Shown: positions 12,901-26,262, counted from the first letter of the stretch. The stretch is 64,000 nt of DNA from Paramecium sonneborni (GCA_905182985.1 CAJJDN010000054.1:487881-551880); one strand, 5' to 3'. Notes: generated by a model from the sequence alone, not told the origin. A program made the numbers and translations.

Positions 12901-14053
12901 ATTATAATTTTAGAGTTTCTTCAAAAATTGATATTTTATCTAAATATTCATAATATAGATCAAATTTATCTTCTTATGAATTTTATAATAGATATAATTT
13001 TTATTATAATAATTGTTTTAACTCTTTTATATTTTAATATGATTGTTCTTCAACTTCAATGAGATTATAAAGAGAATCAACAAAAGTTTATTGGGATTAT
13101 TAATTGGAATATATAATCGTTTTTATCAATCTTAAACATTTTAATTTCATTTTTTATTTTTTTACTTCTTAATAAATATTTAAATCTTTCATTTCTTAAA
13201 GTTAAATTAAGGCTTTTTAATATTATTTATGATGAATCAATATTGAAATATTTATGAGTACATTTTCTTTCTTTTTATTTTTGTTGTTTTCGAAATTAGA
13301 AATATCTGTTTTTTTATTTCTTTCTTCTCTATATTATGTAATTCGTAATAAGATAGGAAAAATTACTAAAAGTGAAGATAAATTATTTTAAAATCCTAAG
13401 ATTATTATTATTGTATAAAGTATTGTATATAATTAAATGGAAGCAATAATGAAGTTATTTGTAAAAACTAATTATAGTAAAGATTGCAATAATCCTATCA
13501 AATTTAGTGTTATTATATTTGAATCATAATACCATAATAATGATTAGGTTATTTATATAAACCAAATGAGATAGTTTGGATAGAAAACTTTAGTTTAATG
13601 AAAATTATAAGTTTCTATATCTAAAGTTTCTAATAACAAAAACTGATTAAGAGCTGATATCATAATTAAGCATGGTTATAAAATAAAACATATGGGGGTT
13701 GAGGAAATCTCCATTCCAAAATTTAAAAAGTTTGTGATCATTAATCCACCATACAATGAAATAATTCTTTTACCAGGCATATTAAAAAAAATCCCTAATA
13801 CATATAGGATATTTGCAATTAGAAAAAAATATCCAACGATAGTAGAGTTTATAAATAATTACGGTCTAGCAAATAAAGATAATATATAAATGTATTTATG
13901 TTGATCTTAAGGTTGTAAATATGATAAACTTAGCGAAGCTCCAAGAATTTATATAAATAACACAACTTTATCTGATAATCTAATTGATATGTCATCTAAC
14001 TCAATTAATTTTTCAAACATTGACTTTGTCTGTTGAGAAAGCCCTTTTCTCAT
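9980..14053 (-). CDS. TmcB-like multi-membrane protein with PAS domain (copy 2)
   Basis: Large polytopic membrane protein of the ciliate family usually labelled PAS domain S-box / tiny macrocysts (TmcB)-like. Starts MRKGLSQQTKSMFEKLIELD, followed by hydrophobic segments (ILGASLSLSYL, LFARPQLFINSTIVGYFFLI, IISLYGGLMITNFL, IIASIQLYTILYTIIIILGF). A long Gln/Leu/Lys-rich helical region, probably the TPR-like part, follows. The PAS-like domain reads ISGISNNSIFTIDSN...YIPPGIREHHNSIIEQFIE. A second membrane half has an extracellular loop, TM segments KIIIILLVVSIITLTIPYLL and VLILLSKLLIF, then FIPIKLLLQDEGMERYVKNL near the end. Several thousand bases are open with few introns. Head-to-tail with a paralogue (9980-14053 and 14591-18892) of the same architecture. 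Role: possibly sensory or ion-transport signalling; unproven. Confidence 0.82.
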
Positions 14054-14590
14054 AAATCTAAATATATAGATAATTAAATAATAATCATTAAAGATAATGT
14101 TTAATAGCAAGAATATATTTAGTATTTCAGTATTTTAAATTCATCAAATATTTAAGTTAGATAGTTTCCATGAATTCTTCTAAATTGAAATTATATTATT
14201 TACTTATCACTTCAAATTTTATATATATAAATATTTAAATTTAACTTTTCTTATTTGCGAAACAAAATAACTTTAAAAATTACTACATAAGCATTTCCTA
14301 TCATAATTTCTATTGAAATTTTAAGTTCTTAATTATATCTTAAAGCTGGTAGTAAATTCTGAAAAACACATTTATGTCTAATTAATATTATAATAAGTGA
14401 ATTATTGAAAATAACCAATTTTATTTAATATAGCATTAAACTTTAAGCATGGTAATTTATTGATCATATTTTAATCATTAATGAAAATAGCTATAATATC
14501 TGTATTGATAAATTAGAAATAAAAAAATAAAATTTTGAATAAAGAATATATAAAAATTTTACTCAGTATATTTAAGTTTTTGAAATTGAG
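14054..14590. other. Spacer between the two TmcB-like genes
   Basis: About 540 bp, very AT-rich. No sustained frame found on either strand; it should contain the promoter of the downstream minus-strand paralogue. Confidence 0.45.
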
Positions 14591-17500
14591 TCAAAAAGTT
14601 TCTTTAAGCATTAGTGTTTTAGCATTTCTTTCAAAACCATCATCAAATAACATAATTTGCAATGGCACTAGATATAATATTCTTTAGATGATGTATTGTC
14701 TATAAATTAGCCTTTTTCTAATTATAATGGATAGGAACATCACAAATGAGAATATAACTATCATTATAAATATGCTATGCATCTAGATTTTTATGAGATA
14801 AATACAGTTATTTAATCTACCAATTTCTATGTTTATACACTTAAATCTAATTGAATTTCAATATTAAGTTTACGGACAATTTCAGAAACTAAAAAAGCTC
14901 CTTCTAATTCTAAATAACTTAATTGCAGTCTCTCAGTAAATTAATTTATATCTTTTTCTGTTTATATATAATTAACTATGTAAACAAGAATTCCAAGTAA
15001 TCCTCTTGACATGGCTTAACTCATCACTATTGGACAAATAGTGGATGCTTTTTATCTCATATCATCTAATAATTAATCACAGAGATTATTATCCATTAGA
15101 TAATTATAATAATCAGCAAACTATTTTGACAAAAAATATCTAATAAATATTAATAAATCATTTACTATTCAAAATCTATTTTATTTATTGTAAAAGCTTA
15201 TAATTCTGCCAAAGATTAAGTTATTTCTTGAAAAACTAATTAAATATCAGTCTCATCATAATATGGAAAAAACTTTCTTCCATATAAAATATTACTTTAT
15301 GCAAAGACACAAGGAACATCTGTACCAATATCTGAAACACCCTTATAAAATTTAGCTGTTTCAGGATATTTATTTAAATAATCTTTTACTTAACCATAGG
15401 AAATACTTGCCTAAGTTAAGACTGTTATGAGAATTATACATAAAAAGATTCTATTAAAATAGTTTCTCACACTTAAATATGAATTATTTTCTAAGATAAA
15501 TTTTTTATGATCTTTTTTTTCTAATTTTAATTTAATTTCGTCAAAATATTATTCTTTACGATACATGTAAAATTAATATTAAAATAAATTGTTGTAATCA
15601 CTATTAATAATTGTTTATAAAGATGATAATCTTTACATATCCTTATTAAAATGTTCTGGACGACAACAAAATAATAAATTTATAAAATTAGCATGGCTTG
15701 ATTCTATTCGTGAATATAAATAATAACTGCATAAAAGAAAAGTTATAAGGAAAGTTAATGACAATATATAAATAATTTCTAATTTATGTAAAATTGTTAT
15801 TGATCTCATTATTGTATCTTCTAAAATATCTTGATTAATACGTCCAAATTCTCTTTTGAGAATATAATAATTTCTATACTAATAATATATATATGGTGTA
15901 TCAACATTAACATTTCCCTCTAACTAATAAACCATTTTTGTTATATATTAATAATTTAACATAATTGTTATACAATTTCTTAAGGAAACATTAAAATGCT
16001 CCCCTAAATTTGAAGATGTATATAATTGAATATCTAAATATGTGCTTTCTAAAAACTATTATAATTGTAATTTATTTAAGACTGAATTAACATTTTCTTC
16101 TAAACGATCAAAACCTAAATGCAAATTTGATCTAGGAAATATAACTAATTAATCAAAAGATTCTTATGATATTTTTCCAGCTGTTTTTAAATTATTATAA
16201 TTGAAAATTGTCCATCTTGTAACCAAAAATGATTCAAAAGGCTAAAAAGCAAAATTCTTGATCTACAATAAATCGATGTCAAAAATTAAATTTGTTAAAC
16301 TAGTATTTGTTTAACTAAATTACTATTATAATAATAAAAATATACAGCTATAACAAATGACAATTATATTAATAAACAAACTGAGGTAAATGAAAGAAAT
16401 ATTTTATGGCGTTAGGTTAATCCTTGAATATCTTCAAGTTTCTATAATATTTCATATTTCTTAAAATAATTAGATTGTCTTAATCCTTTCAAAGAGGACA
16501 ATTAAGAAGATTCTCTTTATTTACTTTCAGCCATACTGAAATCTTTTAATTATTTTTACCTAATCTAATCATCATCTGAGACAGATACTGAATAATTGAT
16601 TTTATTTTAGGTTTAGTAAAAGAGAGGCCTAGAAGATTAAATTGGATCTTTTAATTATGTCTAATGGACAGTTGAATCAATTATCATAAGTTCATTAATT
16701 TATGATTTTTATAATGTATTTTAATTGGAAATCATTATAACTTAGGGTTCATTACTAGAACCATTAGGATCATCAATAAATACATTTTCAGAAACTGAAA
16801 ATACTCCTTAAATCATACTATTATTTGTTTCAGTATAAGTGAATTTTACAGAATTTTCTTATTTTTTAAAATAATCAAATTTTATAATGTAAAATAATAT
16901 TTCCCCATTTAATATTTTTGGAATTATTTCTAATGTTGTTAAATATGTAGTTATTGAATTATATGTTGCTTCATCTTTATCAACACCTACAAAAAAATCA
17001 ATATTTTCATATTCTCCTTATAATTCGTGTTTTTTAAAAAGAGGCATAAATTTAGTTATAATTTAATTTTTAAAATATGTAATTGTATTGATGCTCAAAG
17101 CTGTTAAAATACTTTCTGTTGTCGAAGTAATCATTTTATCTTAATTTAATATCATTATTAAAGGTTAGTCATAAATTGGTTATAAAAAAGTGATAAAATT
17201 GATTTCCTCACTTGTAAAACTTACATCAATTGCAAACTCTATTTAATGTAAAGTTCCTTTTGAATGATTATAATAGTAATTAATATCCAATCTCCTCATA
17301 TATTTTGACTCCCCATTAATTAAGAATTTCTTAACTAATTTCGAATGTTACTCTTTTATACCTGGAGGAATAATTAAATTTATATTTTATTATAGTAAGT
17401 TATTATGATTCATTTTGAATAAAATTGGGGCATTATTAGAAGCTCTTTTAATTATAATTTCTTAATTATAAGTGGAAATTAAATAAACCATTTTATTTGT

Positions 17501-18892
17501 AAATACTGAAAAATTTTATTTATCATCAATTTTTAAAAGTTATTGCTGAAGTAAATTTGCTTTTGTAAATTCATTTAAAATTTCAGAATATAAAAAGCAT
17601 AACACATTTTATGTTTTTTAATTAGGAAATATAGAATACTATTTTTCCAATTAAATTTAAACAATATTAACTTATTCAATATATTAAAAGAGATTCAATA
17701 GAGATATCTTTTCTTTTTATGAAATTATTTATTAAATACGATACTTATTTTTCAATAAATTTATAATTTTAGTTTAGAGTGTTACATTATAATCTTCAAG
17801 TTTCATTAATTATTCTACTGCTTCAGATAAACCCTATTATGCTTTATTTTAATTTTTTAATTTAGTATCTAAATGAGTTAACCATTCTTTAATCATTATA
17901 TCTTTTTTTAGGGAAGATAACCAACTAAGTTTTTTTATTGAATGTAAAATCATAAGTCCTTCATAATATTTTTCTTAATATGCCAACAAAGAAGCATATA
18001 ATACCATATCTTCTTTATGTGTTGGAAGTGAAATTTTTATTTTTTTTAGTATCTTAAAATCATAAAAATTAACAATTAAGTCTTCCAAAGATTTTGGTAT
18101 CTATTATTACATTCTTTCAAAATTCATTAAAACTATTCTATGCATAAACAAAATAATTATTAAATCACTTATATAATTATGAGATCCTAACATTAGTTCA
18201 ACTAATCCTAAATAAATTGTCATTATTTAAATATTAAACAAAATTGTTATTAGAATAGCATTTCCTTTTGGAAATTTTAACAATAATTACACAAGAGTTG
18301 TTAATGCATTAAATATTGCCACTGATTATATGATTTTAATATCGAATTAATATTTAGCCAAATACATTAAAGCTATATTTCCTATAACAACAATATGACA
18401 AATTATAGATTTAGTTGGATTAAAAATACTACGAGAGTCAAAATTCAACGTACCTTCTGCAAATATCTATTCAAAAATATTAATGAAAATCAACATAATT
18501 TATACCAAATAATCCAAAGAACCTTTTGATATTTCAAAAAAGAAATTAATTAAACCTAAATTAAGTATTTAACCAAAAATGTTAATCGCCCTTGAAAAAA
18601 AGCATTTCACTTATGAAGATATTATGTATATAAAGCATAAAGCTAAAATTACATATTGTATATAATCCAGTTATAATACAATTTAGGGTCTTGCAATAAT
18701 ACTAAAAACATATGTATATGAGCTCATCTAATTTTAAAATATATATGAAAAGTTCCTTAGAGAAGCCATTATCTTTATTGCTTAGGTCAAATAATTATTC
18801 ATCTATATTGAATGATATACAAAGTCTAAGTAATTGAAAAGTATTTTATTTCTAATTTCAAGCAAACTATTGCTTTAGTTTTGGCTTTCCAT
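14591..18892 (-). CDS. TmcB-like multi-membrane protein with PAS domain (copy 1)
   Basis: Paralogue of the gene at 9980-14053. Starts MESQNQSNSLLEIRNKILFN and has an N-terminal bundle of hydrophobic helices (IQYVILALCFIYIISSQ, FGQILNLGLINFFF, VQIMLIFINIFEQIFAEG, HIVVIGNIALMYLAKYQFD, GNAILITILFNIQIMTIYLG). A helical repeat region follows (EDMVLYASLLAYQEKYYEGL). The PAS-like domain reads SVFTNKMVYLISTYNQEII to LNLIIPPGIKEQHSKLVKKFL. The first 2.3 kb of coding sequence is open without an intron; the first clear intron is at 16536-16559. The C-terminal half has two further membrane spans around a loop, a last span (IFIMIVIFSFVMFLSIII) and a tail YLVPLQIMLFDDGFERNAK matching the tail of its neighbour. 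The tandem copies suggest local gene duplication. Confidence 0.85.
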
Positions 18893-19535
18893 TATTGATT
18901 GTAATATAAATAAATAATGAAAAAACTTGAAAATGATAATGATTATGAAATTTAAACAAATTCATAATAAAGAAAATAGTAAAAAAGATAATCCTTAGTT
19001 TTGATAATTTATGAATAATTTGAACTTTAGATTTTTTATATTTATTTATCCTTCAAAATTTTGAATTTGATTTATCCGTAGAATCGTATTTATGGATGGA
19101 GCAAATTGATTTTTTCAGAGAAAAAAAAAATTAGTATTATTTGTGTTTTTATTGATAAAAGAAAAATACATAATTTTCGTAAGCTTCTTTCTTTAAAAAG
19201 AATTAAAATTAAAGTGCATTCAAAGTCTTTATAATTAAATTGGATCAGTTAGATTATATTAATAATTCCTTATAAATATATTACAATTATAATTAATATG
19301 ATAATTATATATTAAGTCTAATTACTGATAATTTTTTAGTTTTTCCATCGGATTTGTCCATTTATTATGTAGTTTAGATGTCAAAGCTCTTTGTGCCTTA
19401 TATTTTGACTATACTTTTGTATTCAAATTTTAAACATAAAAGAAATTAAAGCTGGCAAGTTATTTTCAACAATTTTTGGATATATTTTTTTATTTTTTGT
19501 TAATAAATATAGGAAAGATTTTATATTTAAATAAA
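18893..19535. other. Divergent AT-rich intergenic region
   Basis: About 640 bp (860 bp if the next gene starts at 19749) upstream of a minus-strand and a plus-strand gene. No convincing coding frame was found, though the plus-strand frame of the next gene can be extended leftwards to an ATG at 19536. Confidence 0.4.
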
Positions 19536-19748
19536 ATGTAGTAGATGAATTCATTTAGATGTTCTATGAACCACTAAGTAAATTTTATGGTCTATAACAG
19601 TATAAAATAAAAAAGTTTGTTAATGAAGGGTATCGCTTTATAAATTTAATTAATCTAAGAAGTTGATTTAATTTTATTTAGAATTATGGTGTATGTGTTA
19701 AAATATTTAGAGAATTTATATATTTTTTTTTAATATCGTGATAATTAA

Positions 19749-20282
19749 ATGCATATTAGGATGAAAAGCGATATGAGATTTGATTAACTTAAACTTGATT
19801 ACTTATAAGGAAATAGTTCAAAAATACTAAAATCAGAATAAGATTCTACTTAACCTTCGCAAACTTAAATTTTTTAAGGAAATCTTGTTGAAAATAAAAC
19901 AGACAGATAATTATCTCCTATAATAAAAAGTAATAGGTCTAGACATAAGTTAAAACAATGTTAATCTCTTGTTCTTGATAATGATCCAGATCTTGAAGAA
20001 TTTTCTATTTGGGGAGATTTGGAAGAATTGCCTGTCGGAAATGACTAAAGTGATAATATAGTTTCTTTTTTGGAATTATACAAATATCGATATGAAAAAA
20101 CAACTAAGAAAGCAGTTTCTTGTTATAATATTATATAAATGACAAAAAAGTAAAGTTCATGTATAAAGATTAGATTAATAAATAGACATTCAATAGCTAG
20201 ATTAAAATATTATGGAATAAACAAATTATAATGGATAGATTTTAGGGATTGGAGTAGATCAGGCAATCTTAATTCTTTGTGA
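19749..20282 (+). CDS. Hypothetical protein
   Basis: A 177-residue frame starting MHIRMKSDMRFDQLKLDYLQ and ending with TGA after SGNLNSL. It is Ser, Gln and Lys rich with an acidic middle (DNDPDLEEFSIWGDLEELPV). I recognise no domain. The same frame is open upstream to another ATG at 19536, which would add 71 residues, including a hydrophobic run VLKYLENLYIFF; I keep the shorter start because the composition upstream looks less protein-like. A 26-nt GT...TAG segment at about 20161-20186 could be an intron, which would change the C-terminus. It lies 83 bp upstream of the macro-domain gene on the same strand, but nothing shows that the two are linked. Confidence 0.5.
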
Positions 20283-20365
20283 TATTTTAATTTGTTTTAG
20301 ATTTTAGTCTTAATTGATAATTAATATAAATCTGATGGGTAATATGTGCGAATATCATGCAAGAA

Positions 20366-21354
20366 ATGTATAATAGATTGTTTAATAAAAAGATAAACAA
20401 CGAATAAAATATTTAACCAAAGTTATTAGCTTAACATAGATTTTAAGATATTGGAATATACTTGGATATAGGAGATATAAAAAATGAAGAAGTAGATGTA
20501 ATAGTGGCATAAACAGATTTAAATTTAAAAGTATAAACTATTAATAAGATAGCTTCCTTATTATTTAATAAATAATGTATCACCTTAAACAAAATAATAG
20601 TTGCTAAAATATATTTAATAGATTAGAGATAAATAAGTAGTATCTCATGGTGGTGTTGTACATTCTCATGCTGCAGAAGTATAATATATACATTATAATA
20701 ATTAGTTAGAATTTGATTTTGTATTTTATTGTGTATTACCAAATGAAGATGATGAACCTATGAAATTAGCTAGAAATCACAATCCCAAAAATTTAAACTT
20801 AAAGTTACCAAAAAATGCTCATTAAAAATATTAGAAATAATTTATTTATGATTGCATGATGACTTGTCTTAAAGTAGCAGAAGAAATGGAGATTACGTCG
20901 ATATGTTTTCCAGTAATGAAATCAACTAAATTTACTATATCTACAATAGCAACAATGCAAATGATTGCAGTTAAGAACTTTTTAGAAGAGAATGTTACAA
21001 AAATTAAGTTTTTGAGTTAAGTTAGATTTTGCATTCAAGATGATAAAGATTAAGAATTATTCAAATGGGCTTTTGATAAAGTTTTTATGGATACAGATGA
21101 TAGTAGTGAAGCCAGTGATGAAGATTCTCTTAATAATAATAGTGGTAATAGTGGAAGTGGAAGTGCAGGAAATTCATTAAGTAAAAATGTAATTATAATT
21201 GATTAAATTTTAGACATTTTATGAATTATAACCAACTGTTAAAAAACCATTATAAAAAAATTTTGAGGAAGATGAATTTGTCAAAAGTTTTGGAGTCAAT
21301 TATTATGATAAATTTGAAAGCCCTTAAAGTGTTGGTAGAAAAATTTCTATTTGA
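20366..21354 (+). CDS. Macro-domain protein
   Basis: Probable ADP-ribose binding or ADP-ribosyl hydrolase protein. Three exons (introns 20600-20621 and 21189-21213, both ending TAG) give 313 residues; exon lengths are all multiples of three. The macro fold is suggested by IGIYLDIGDIKNEEVDVIVA (beta strand plus the GDI...VDVIV signature), a glycine loop HGGVVHSHAAE, CMMTCLKVAEEMEITSICFP (helix and the strand before the second loop), STIATMQMIAVKNFLEEN, and IKFLSQVRFCIQDDKDQELF. A Ser/Gly/Asp-rich linker follows and the tail ends FESPQSVGRKISI. The classical Asn of the NAAN motif appears as AQTDLN, so catalytic activity is uncertain. Start chosen at MYNRLFNKKINN, in frame with the GDI strand. 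Confidence 0.72.
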
Positions 21355-21393
21355 TAATATTAATACTTTTTTATATATATTTTATTTTTATAT

Positions 21394-22483
21394 ATGGAAT
21401 TGAAAAATGACGAGATGAATGATATAATAAGGTAAACTGAATTTAAAGATATTGATGTTACTAATTGGTATGAATTTTCAGGTATAATTTTGCCTTAAAT
21501 GCTTATTAAGCTTGTTTAATTTTAAGCATTATGGGGAATGCTTTATTAATTATGATCTTTTAGAAAATCTAAAATTTGTTTTTATGGAAAAAAGAGGACT
21601 CTAAAAATAATCCTTCTAAAATGTTAAGTGTCAATTGTTTATTATTAATAACTATATTATGTAAAGATAATATTTATTAAAGTTAAGATCTTTGCATGTT
21701 ACTATTCAATAACAGGTTTCTTATTTAGTTAATTTTGGAATTGGAAATGTAATTCTGAAGAAAATTACTTAACGATTTCATCATCATTTTATTTAACAGT
21801 TTAAATATGTTAAGCATAAACTTTGAATCTCACATTTTGTTTTTGTAGTAATTTATGGCTTAAATTATGGAGAATGAAATTAAAAATAGATCAGAATAAA
21901 TCTCTACTAAGTTTAACCAATATTTTATAACTATTTCTTTCCATATTAATTGTAGCAATTCCAATTGTTACCATAATTTCATTAATTTTAGAAAAATATG
22001 TTAGTACTAGCATAGGAAGAGATTGTTTAGGTGCATTAACTATATTAAGTACTATTTCATTTGCTATTATTATTTTGATACTGCATTCTAAACTTAAAGA
22101 TTAATATAGTGTTGGTAATCATTTTAGATCTGTAAATTTATAATTAATATTTTTAGAAATTAAAATATTTATCTATAGGAATAATAATTTGTGCTCTTTT
22201 AAGGCCATCTTTTAATTTTTTGTTCTCTTATGAATTTTTTTGGAAATTAAAACCAGGACAAGAATGTGATGATAATGGTGTTATAAAAATTAATTTGCCT
22301 GATTAAGGTTCCACTTGGTATGAAATTGATATATTTTTATATAGGGCTATTTTCTAATTCTCTTATTCTTTAATAACCGATTTAATTCCTATTTATATAT
22401 TATCCTTGTTGTTTTCTCCTAATTTCACAAAGAGAAAATAATTAGTAAATGTAGGGGATGGTTGGGATTCTGGTTTAGAATGA
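21394..22483 (+). CDS. Multi-membrane (possibly seven-helix receptor-like) protein
   Basis: Starts MELKNDEMNDIIRQTEFKD, then a chain of hydrophobic segments: ACLILSIMGNALLIMIF, MLSVNCLLLITIL, IPIVTIISLILEKYV, GALTILSTISFAIIILILH, IIICALLRPSFNFLF and LITDLIPIYILSLLFS. It ends NVGDGWDSGLE before TGA at 22481. Several short introns must be removed; the first junction, near 21470, is awkward (only a 14-nt GT...CAG segment fits), so exon structure is provisional. The number and spacing of helices, short loops and a cytoplasmic tail recall G-protein-coupled receptors, but no diagnostic motif is visible. A second seven-helix candidate lies at 43464. It starts 39 bp after the stop of the macro-domain gene. 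Confidence 0.55.
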
Positions 22484-22508
22484 TTATTTAAAAAACTTTT
22501 TTAATAAA

Positions 22509-25500
22509 ATGTAATTTTATAATAACCTAAAACAAAAACTTTAAGAAGGCAAAAAAGGATTCTCATTATCACCAGATAAAGGATTATCAATAACATAAAA
22601 TAAACCTCCATTAGTTGAATCAAGATCTATATGGAATAAAAATGTGTATTTTGTACCTAAATGGGAAAAGCGAGATATCAAACATGTTGAAAGTAATAAT
22701 CATACACCATTTCCTATTCGAAATTACATTAATTATGTATAATAGCATAGTGAAGGATTCTCGAACTCTCTTAATCTTGATTTCTTCAAACATATAATTA
22801 GACATTTCGCTGTTAATTAATGGTGGATAGATTAAACTAAAATATTCAAAAGTACTATACCTATAAATATACTACAGACTCCAGAAATAATTCAATAGAA
22901 TAATTAAATTTATTAATTGTTAATTCAAAAGTCAAATGATGATCTTAACTTTTATAATACAATCCTTTCTAATACTAAACCACCTTAGATACCAATTCCT
23001 GAAAAATAATTATAAGAATATAAATCTTCAATTACATATTAAGTGTTGGATTTTAATGCTACACAAAAATTTTAAAATTAATCTTTATTTTAATTATAAG
23101 ACATCTTCATTAAAAGAATTATTTAATTGTTATCTGAACGTGGACTATCAGGTTTAGGATATTATGATTATCTAACTTTTTAGAAAATTGTTGAAGATTA
23201 AAAATAGGGAATTTGTGATGCACAAACCTTTTTAAAAGTTCTAGAAATAAAGCGACTCTTCAATTAAATAAATCTTAATTCTTTATAAAATTAATCTATA
23301 ACTAATTAAATTAATTCTTAAAATTAAAATATCTAATCGTAAAATACATTAAAATTTAGAAGATGGAATTAAGAAAAAGTCTTGCTCTCAAATGAAATCT
23401 AAGATTTAGCTAATTATGTTGGATTAGATATAAATTTAAAAAGAGCAAGAAAAAATTATGAATTAAATAAAACAGAATAATAATTTAATGAACTCATTAT
23501 AATTGGTGATTAAATTTCAAGTAATGCATAAAAAATCATTCTTGATACATAATCAAAATTTTCAAAAGGTGAATAAGAAGTATTTTAATCAAGTGAGCAA
23601 TTCTAATAATTTAAAGTTTCATCTTAAAACTAATAAACAAATGGATTAGTAGACCAATTCAAATCTTAATTAGGTTTTTTACAAGATAAAACAGATATAG
23701 ATTTTAATATGGAATCATCAGAGAATTAATTTAATTTATAAAATGAAAGAATTGATAATCAAAAATAAAAATCATAAGAACGTTAAATAACTGACAAAAT
23801 TTCAAAGTAAACTTAAATCGATAAATTTGATAGTTCTTTTCATTCTCCTTAAAAACATTTATAAGATAAATTATTATAAAATCCTAATTAATTTTCATAA
23901 CCAAATCCTAATTAATTGTCATTATCAAATCCTAATTAATTGTCATTACCAAACTCTAATTAATTGTCATTACCAAACTCTAATTAATTTTCATAATCGA
24001 ATCCTAATTAATTAAGTAAACTTTAAAGTACATAAAAAGTTAACTAAAATATTTCACCATAAAAAAAGATTATTTAGATCCCAAAAAGTAATAGTAATAG
24101 TAATAGTAAACCTAAAAATTCTTAAAAGAGCTAGGAATAATATCAAAAATATCATAAAAATAGTAATTAAAGATTCAAAGATAGAAGATTAGAGGAATAG
24201 AATAGAAAACTAAGTAGAAATCTCTAATCTCAATTATCTTAACAATCATTAAGATCTTATGAAGATTATCTTAATCCTATTGAATTAGAAAATATATCTT
24301 CAAACAATTTGCCAATAAATTTATCACATAATTATCATACTTAAAATGAAATAAAACAAAATTTAAGTAGCCATTAAAATAGATAATCATAAATTATTAC
24401 AAGTTATAATAGCATTAGTCTTCATTAAGATAGGAAAAAAGTTAATGATGAAAATGATGTTCAATTGATGATAGAATTTATAAAGAAAAATAAAAAATAT
24501 TAGACTGAACTTTAGGATAAACTATTTAATAAAGATAGTAAAAATTTATAAGGAGAAGATTTAGAAGAATTTTAAAGTAATCGAAATTTAATTTAACAGA
24601 TTGATATTAATTAAATTAATGAATCTTAAAATTCAAGTGATGATATAGATCATATCCAATCCCTTGCTTAAAAAGAAGTGAAATCTCTTCATCCTTAATA
24701 TTAAGATTCTGAAATTCATAATTCAATGCCTGAATCTATTTCAAATAATACTACAGCAAGAACTCTAAGAAACACTAGTAATTAAAATTATGTTCATCCA
24801 ATAAAAAATAAATTTGAAAATCTAGAAGATCAAAATAATGATAAACATGAATAATTGTAAACAATAAATGAAATTTCGAGAAAGATTTCTCCAATTTTAG
24901 TTAGGTAAACTTCAATTAAAAATTATAAAAAAAGTTCCGAATAGAAATAATTATAAAAACCAATAAAAGATTTTTAGGAAGAAAAATAATTTAATTAAGT
25001 AAATTTAGTAAATTCTCCAGATATAATCATTTAATCAGAAGTAAAGCAGGAAGAAATAAGTAATAATATGTATTCTTAAAAATCAATTGATTTACCCTCA
25101 GTAAAAATACGTAATACTTTAGGAATTACAGAAAAATCTAAAAGTTAACTTAAATCATCTACAAATTTTACTGATTAAAATAAATAAATTATAAAAGATT
25201 AATAGAAAATTGAAATAACATCTAAATTTTTGGATACTTAATAAGAAAATAAGAGAAATAAAAATAAATTTTATAATCGAGAAGTTTTTGATGATCCTAT
25301 GGAAGATGAATCAGATTAAGAGTAAGAGAATGATGAAGCAGAAAAAATTAATAATCCTATTAATAAAGAATATAAAAAAAAGAAAAAAGCAAAATTGTAA
25401 TAATTATCAACTTCTAAACAAGAAAGAATTGAAGATCATAAGAGATATCTTTAATTTTTAAAATAAGAATTAAAAGAAATGCTTGATAAAAAAGTTAATC

Positions 25501-26208
25501 TTAAAGAAATCAAAGAACATATTAATATAATACTTAGTGAAATAGGAGGTATTAGTTTAGATTAAGATTTAGACTATTATATTTAATTATGTATATAATT
25601 ATTTTATTTAGATAAATCTAGAGCTTAAGAATTGAGTTAAGTAAATGTAGAATCTCATGAAATTAGATTTTAAAACCAATAACCAATTTGTGAGTTGAAA
25701 TTAAAAAGAGAAATTAAAGGATTAAAATTTGCCAAAGATTGTGATAGAATCACTAAACTAAAGCCAGTTGATTATGAAGATATTATTGAAAGTTAAAAGT
25801 AAAAACTAATAATCAATTTCTAGCTAAATATAAATAGAAGAAGAACAAAAAGATTTTTAAGAATATCAAACTTATCATTATTCACCTTAATTTAGATATG
25901 AATAAAAACCTTCTCCTTTATAAACTGATTTAATCTAGGTTTCCTTAGATGTCACAAGAAGTCAAACACCAAATAAAAGAAGACTTTATAGAACCAATCC
26001 AAGATTTGAATCAGATTTTACTATTAATAGATTTAAAAAGAAATCTTCAAATAAAAATACAAAGTAACAAAAATATTAAAAACAAACTTAACCAATTATG
26101 ATGAAAAAAGATCCACTTAATGATAATTTTCCATATTTGCATAAATACAAACCAGAATTATTAAAAACTATTTTAGAAGCTCGAATTAATTTAGAATAAC
26201 TGATTTGA
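22509..26208 (+). CDS. Long Gln/Asn-rich, largely disordered protein
   Basis: About 1,220 residues in two exons (intron 25799-25823, GT...TAG). The N-terminal 280 residues look folded (MQFYNNLKQKLQEGKKGFSL; later FAVNQWWIDQTKIFKS and SERGLSGLGYYDYLTF). The middle is extremely rich in Gln, Asn, Ser and Lys and holds an eight-residue repeat at 23880-24017. A basic cluster (EYKKKKKAKLQQL) follows an acidic one (DDPMEDESDQEQENDE), then coiled-coil-like sequence (KRYLQFLKQELKEMLDKKVN). The C-terminus ends RINLEQLI. No known domain was recognised; a scaffold of basal bodies or the cortex would be compatible but is a guess. The stop codon lies within the first copy of the 1.2-kb duplication, so the gene is complete. 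Confidence 0.8.
23880..24017 (+). repeat. 24-bp coding tandem repeat (NPNQLSLP)
   Basis: Five full 24-bp units and one partial, encoding NPNQ(F/L)S(Q/L)(P/S) repeats inside the Gln/Asn-rich protein. Units differ by a few bases, mostly at positions encoding P/S and Q/L, so the array is partly diverged. Confidence 0.9.
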
Positions 26209-26261
26209 TAATAAATATGATATTTCTAGTAATTTATATATATTTTCATATTTAATTTATA
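25049..26261. repeat. First copy of a 1,213-bp duplication at an N
   Basis: Same sequence as 26263-27475 (offset 1,214); I noticed no difference on reading. It ends exactly at the N at 26262. It contains the 3' third of the Gln/Asn-rich gene with its stop. Confidence 0.95.
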
Positions 26262-26262
26262 N
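26262..26262. other. Single-N assembly join
   Basis: One ambiguous base between two apparently identical 1,213-bp copies, the same arrangement as at 8077. Confidence 0.9.

Noticed and set aside
13692..13889. Plus-strand open frame of 65 codons starting MGVEEISIPK
   Set aside because: It lies antisense to the TmcB-like gene, whose minus-strand frame is open across this stretch and encodes continuous membrane helices.
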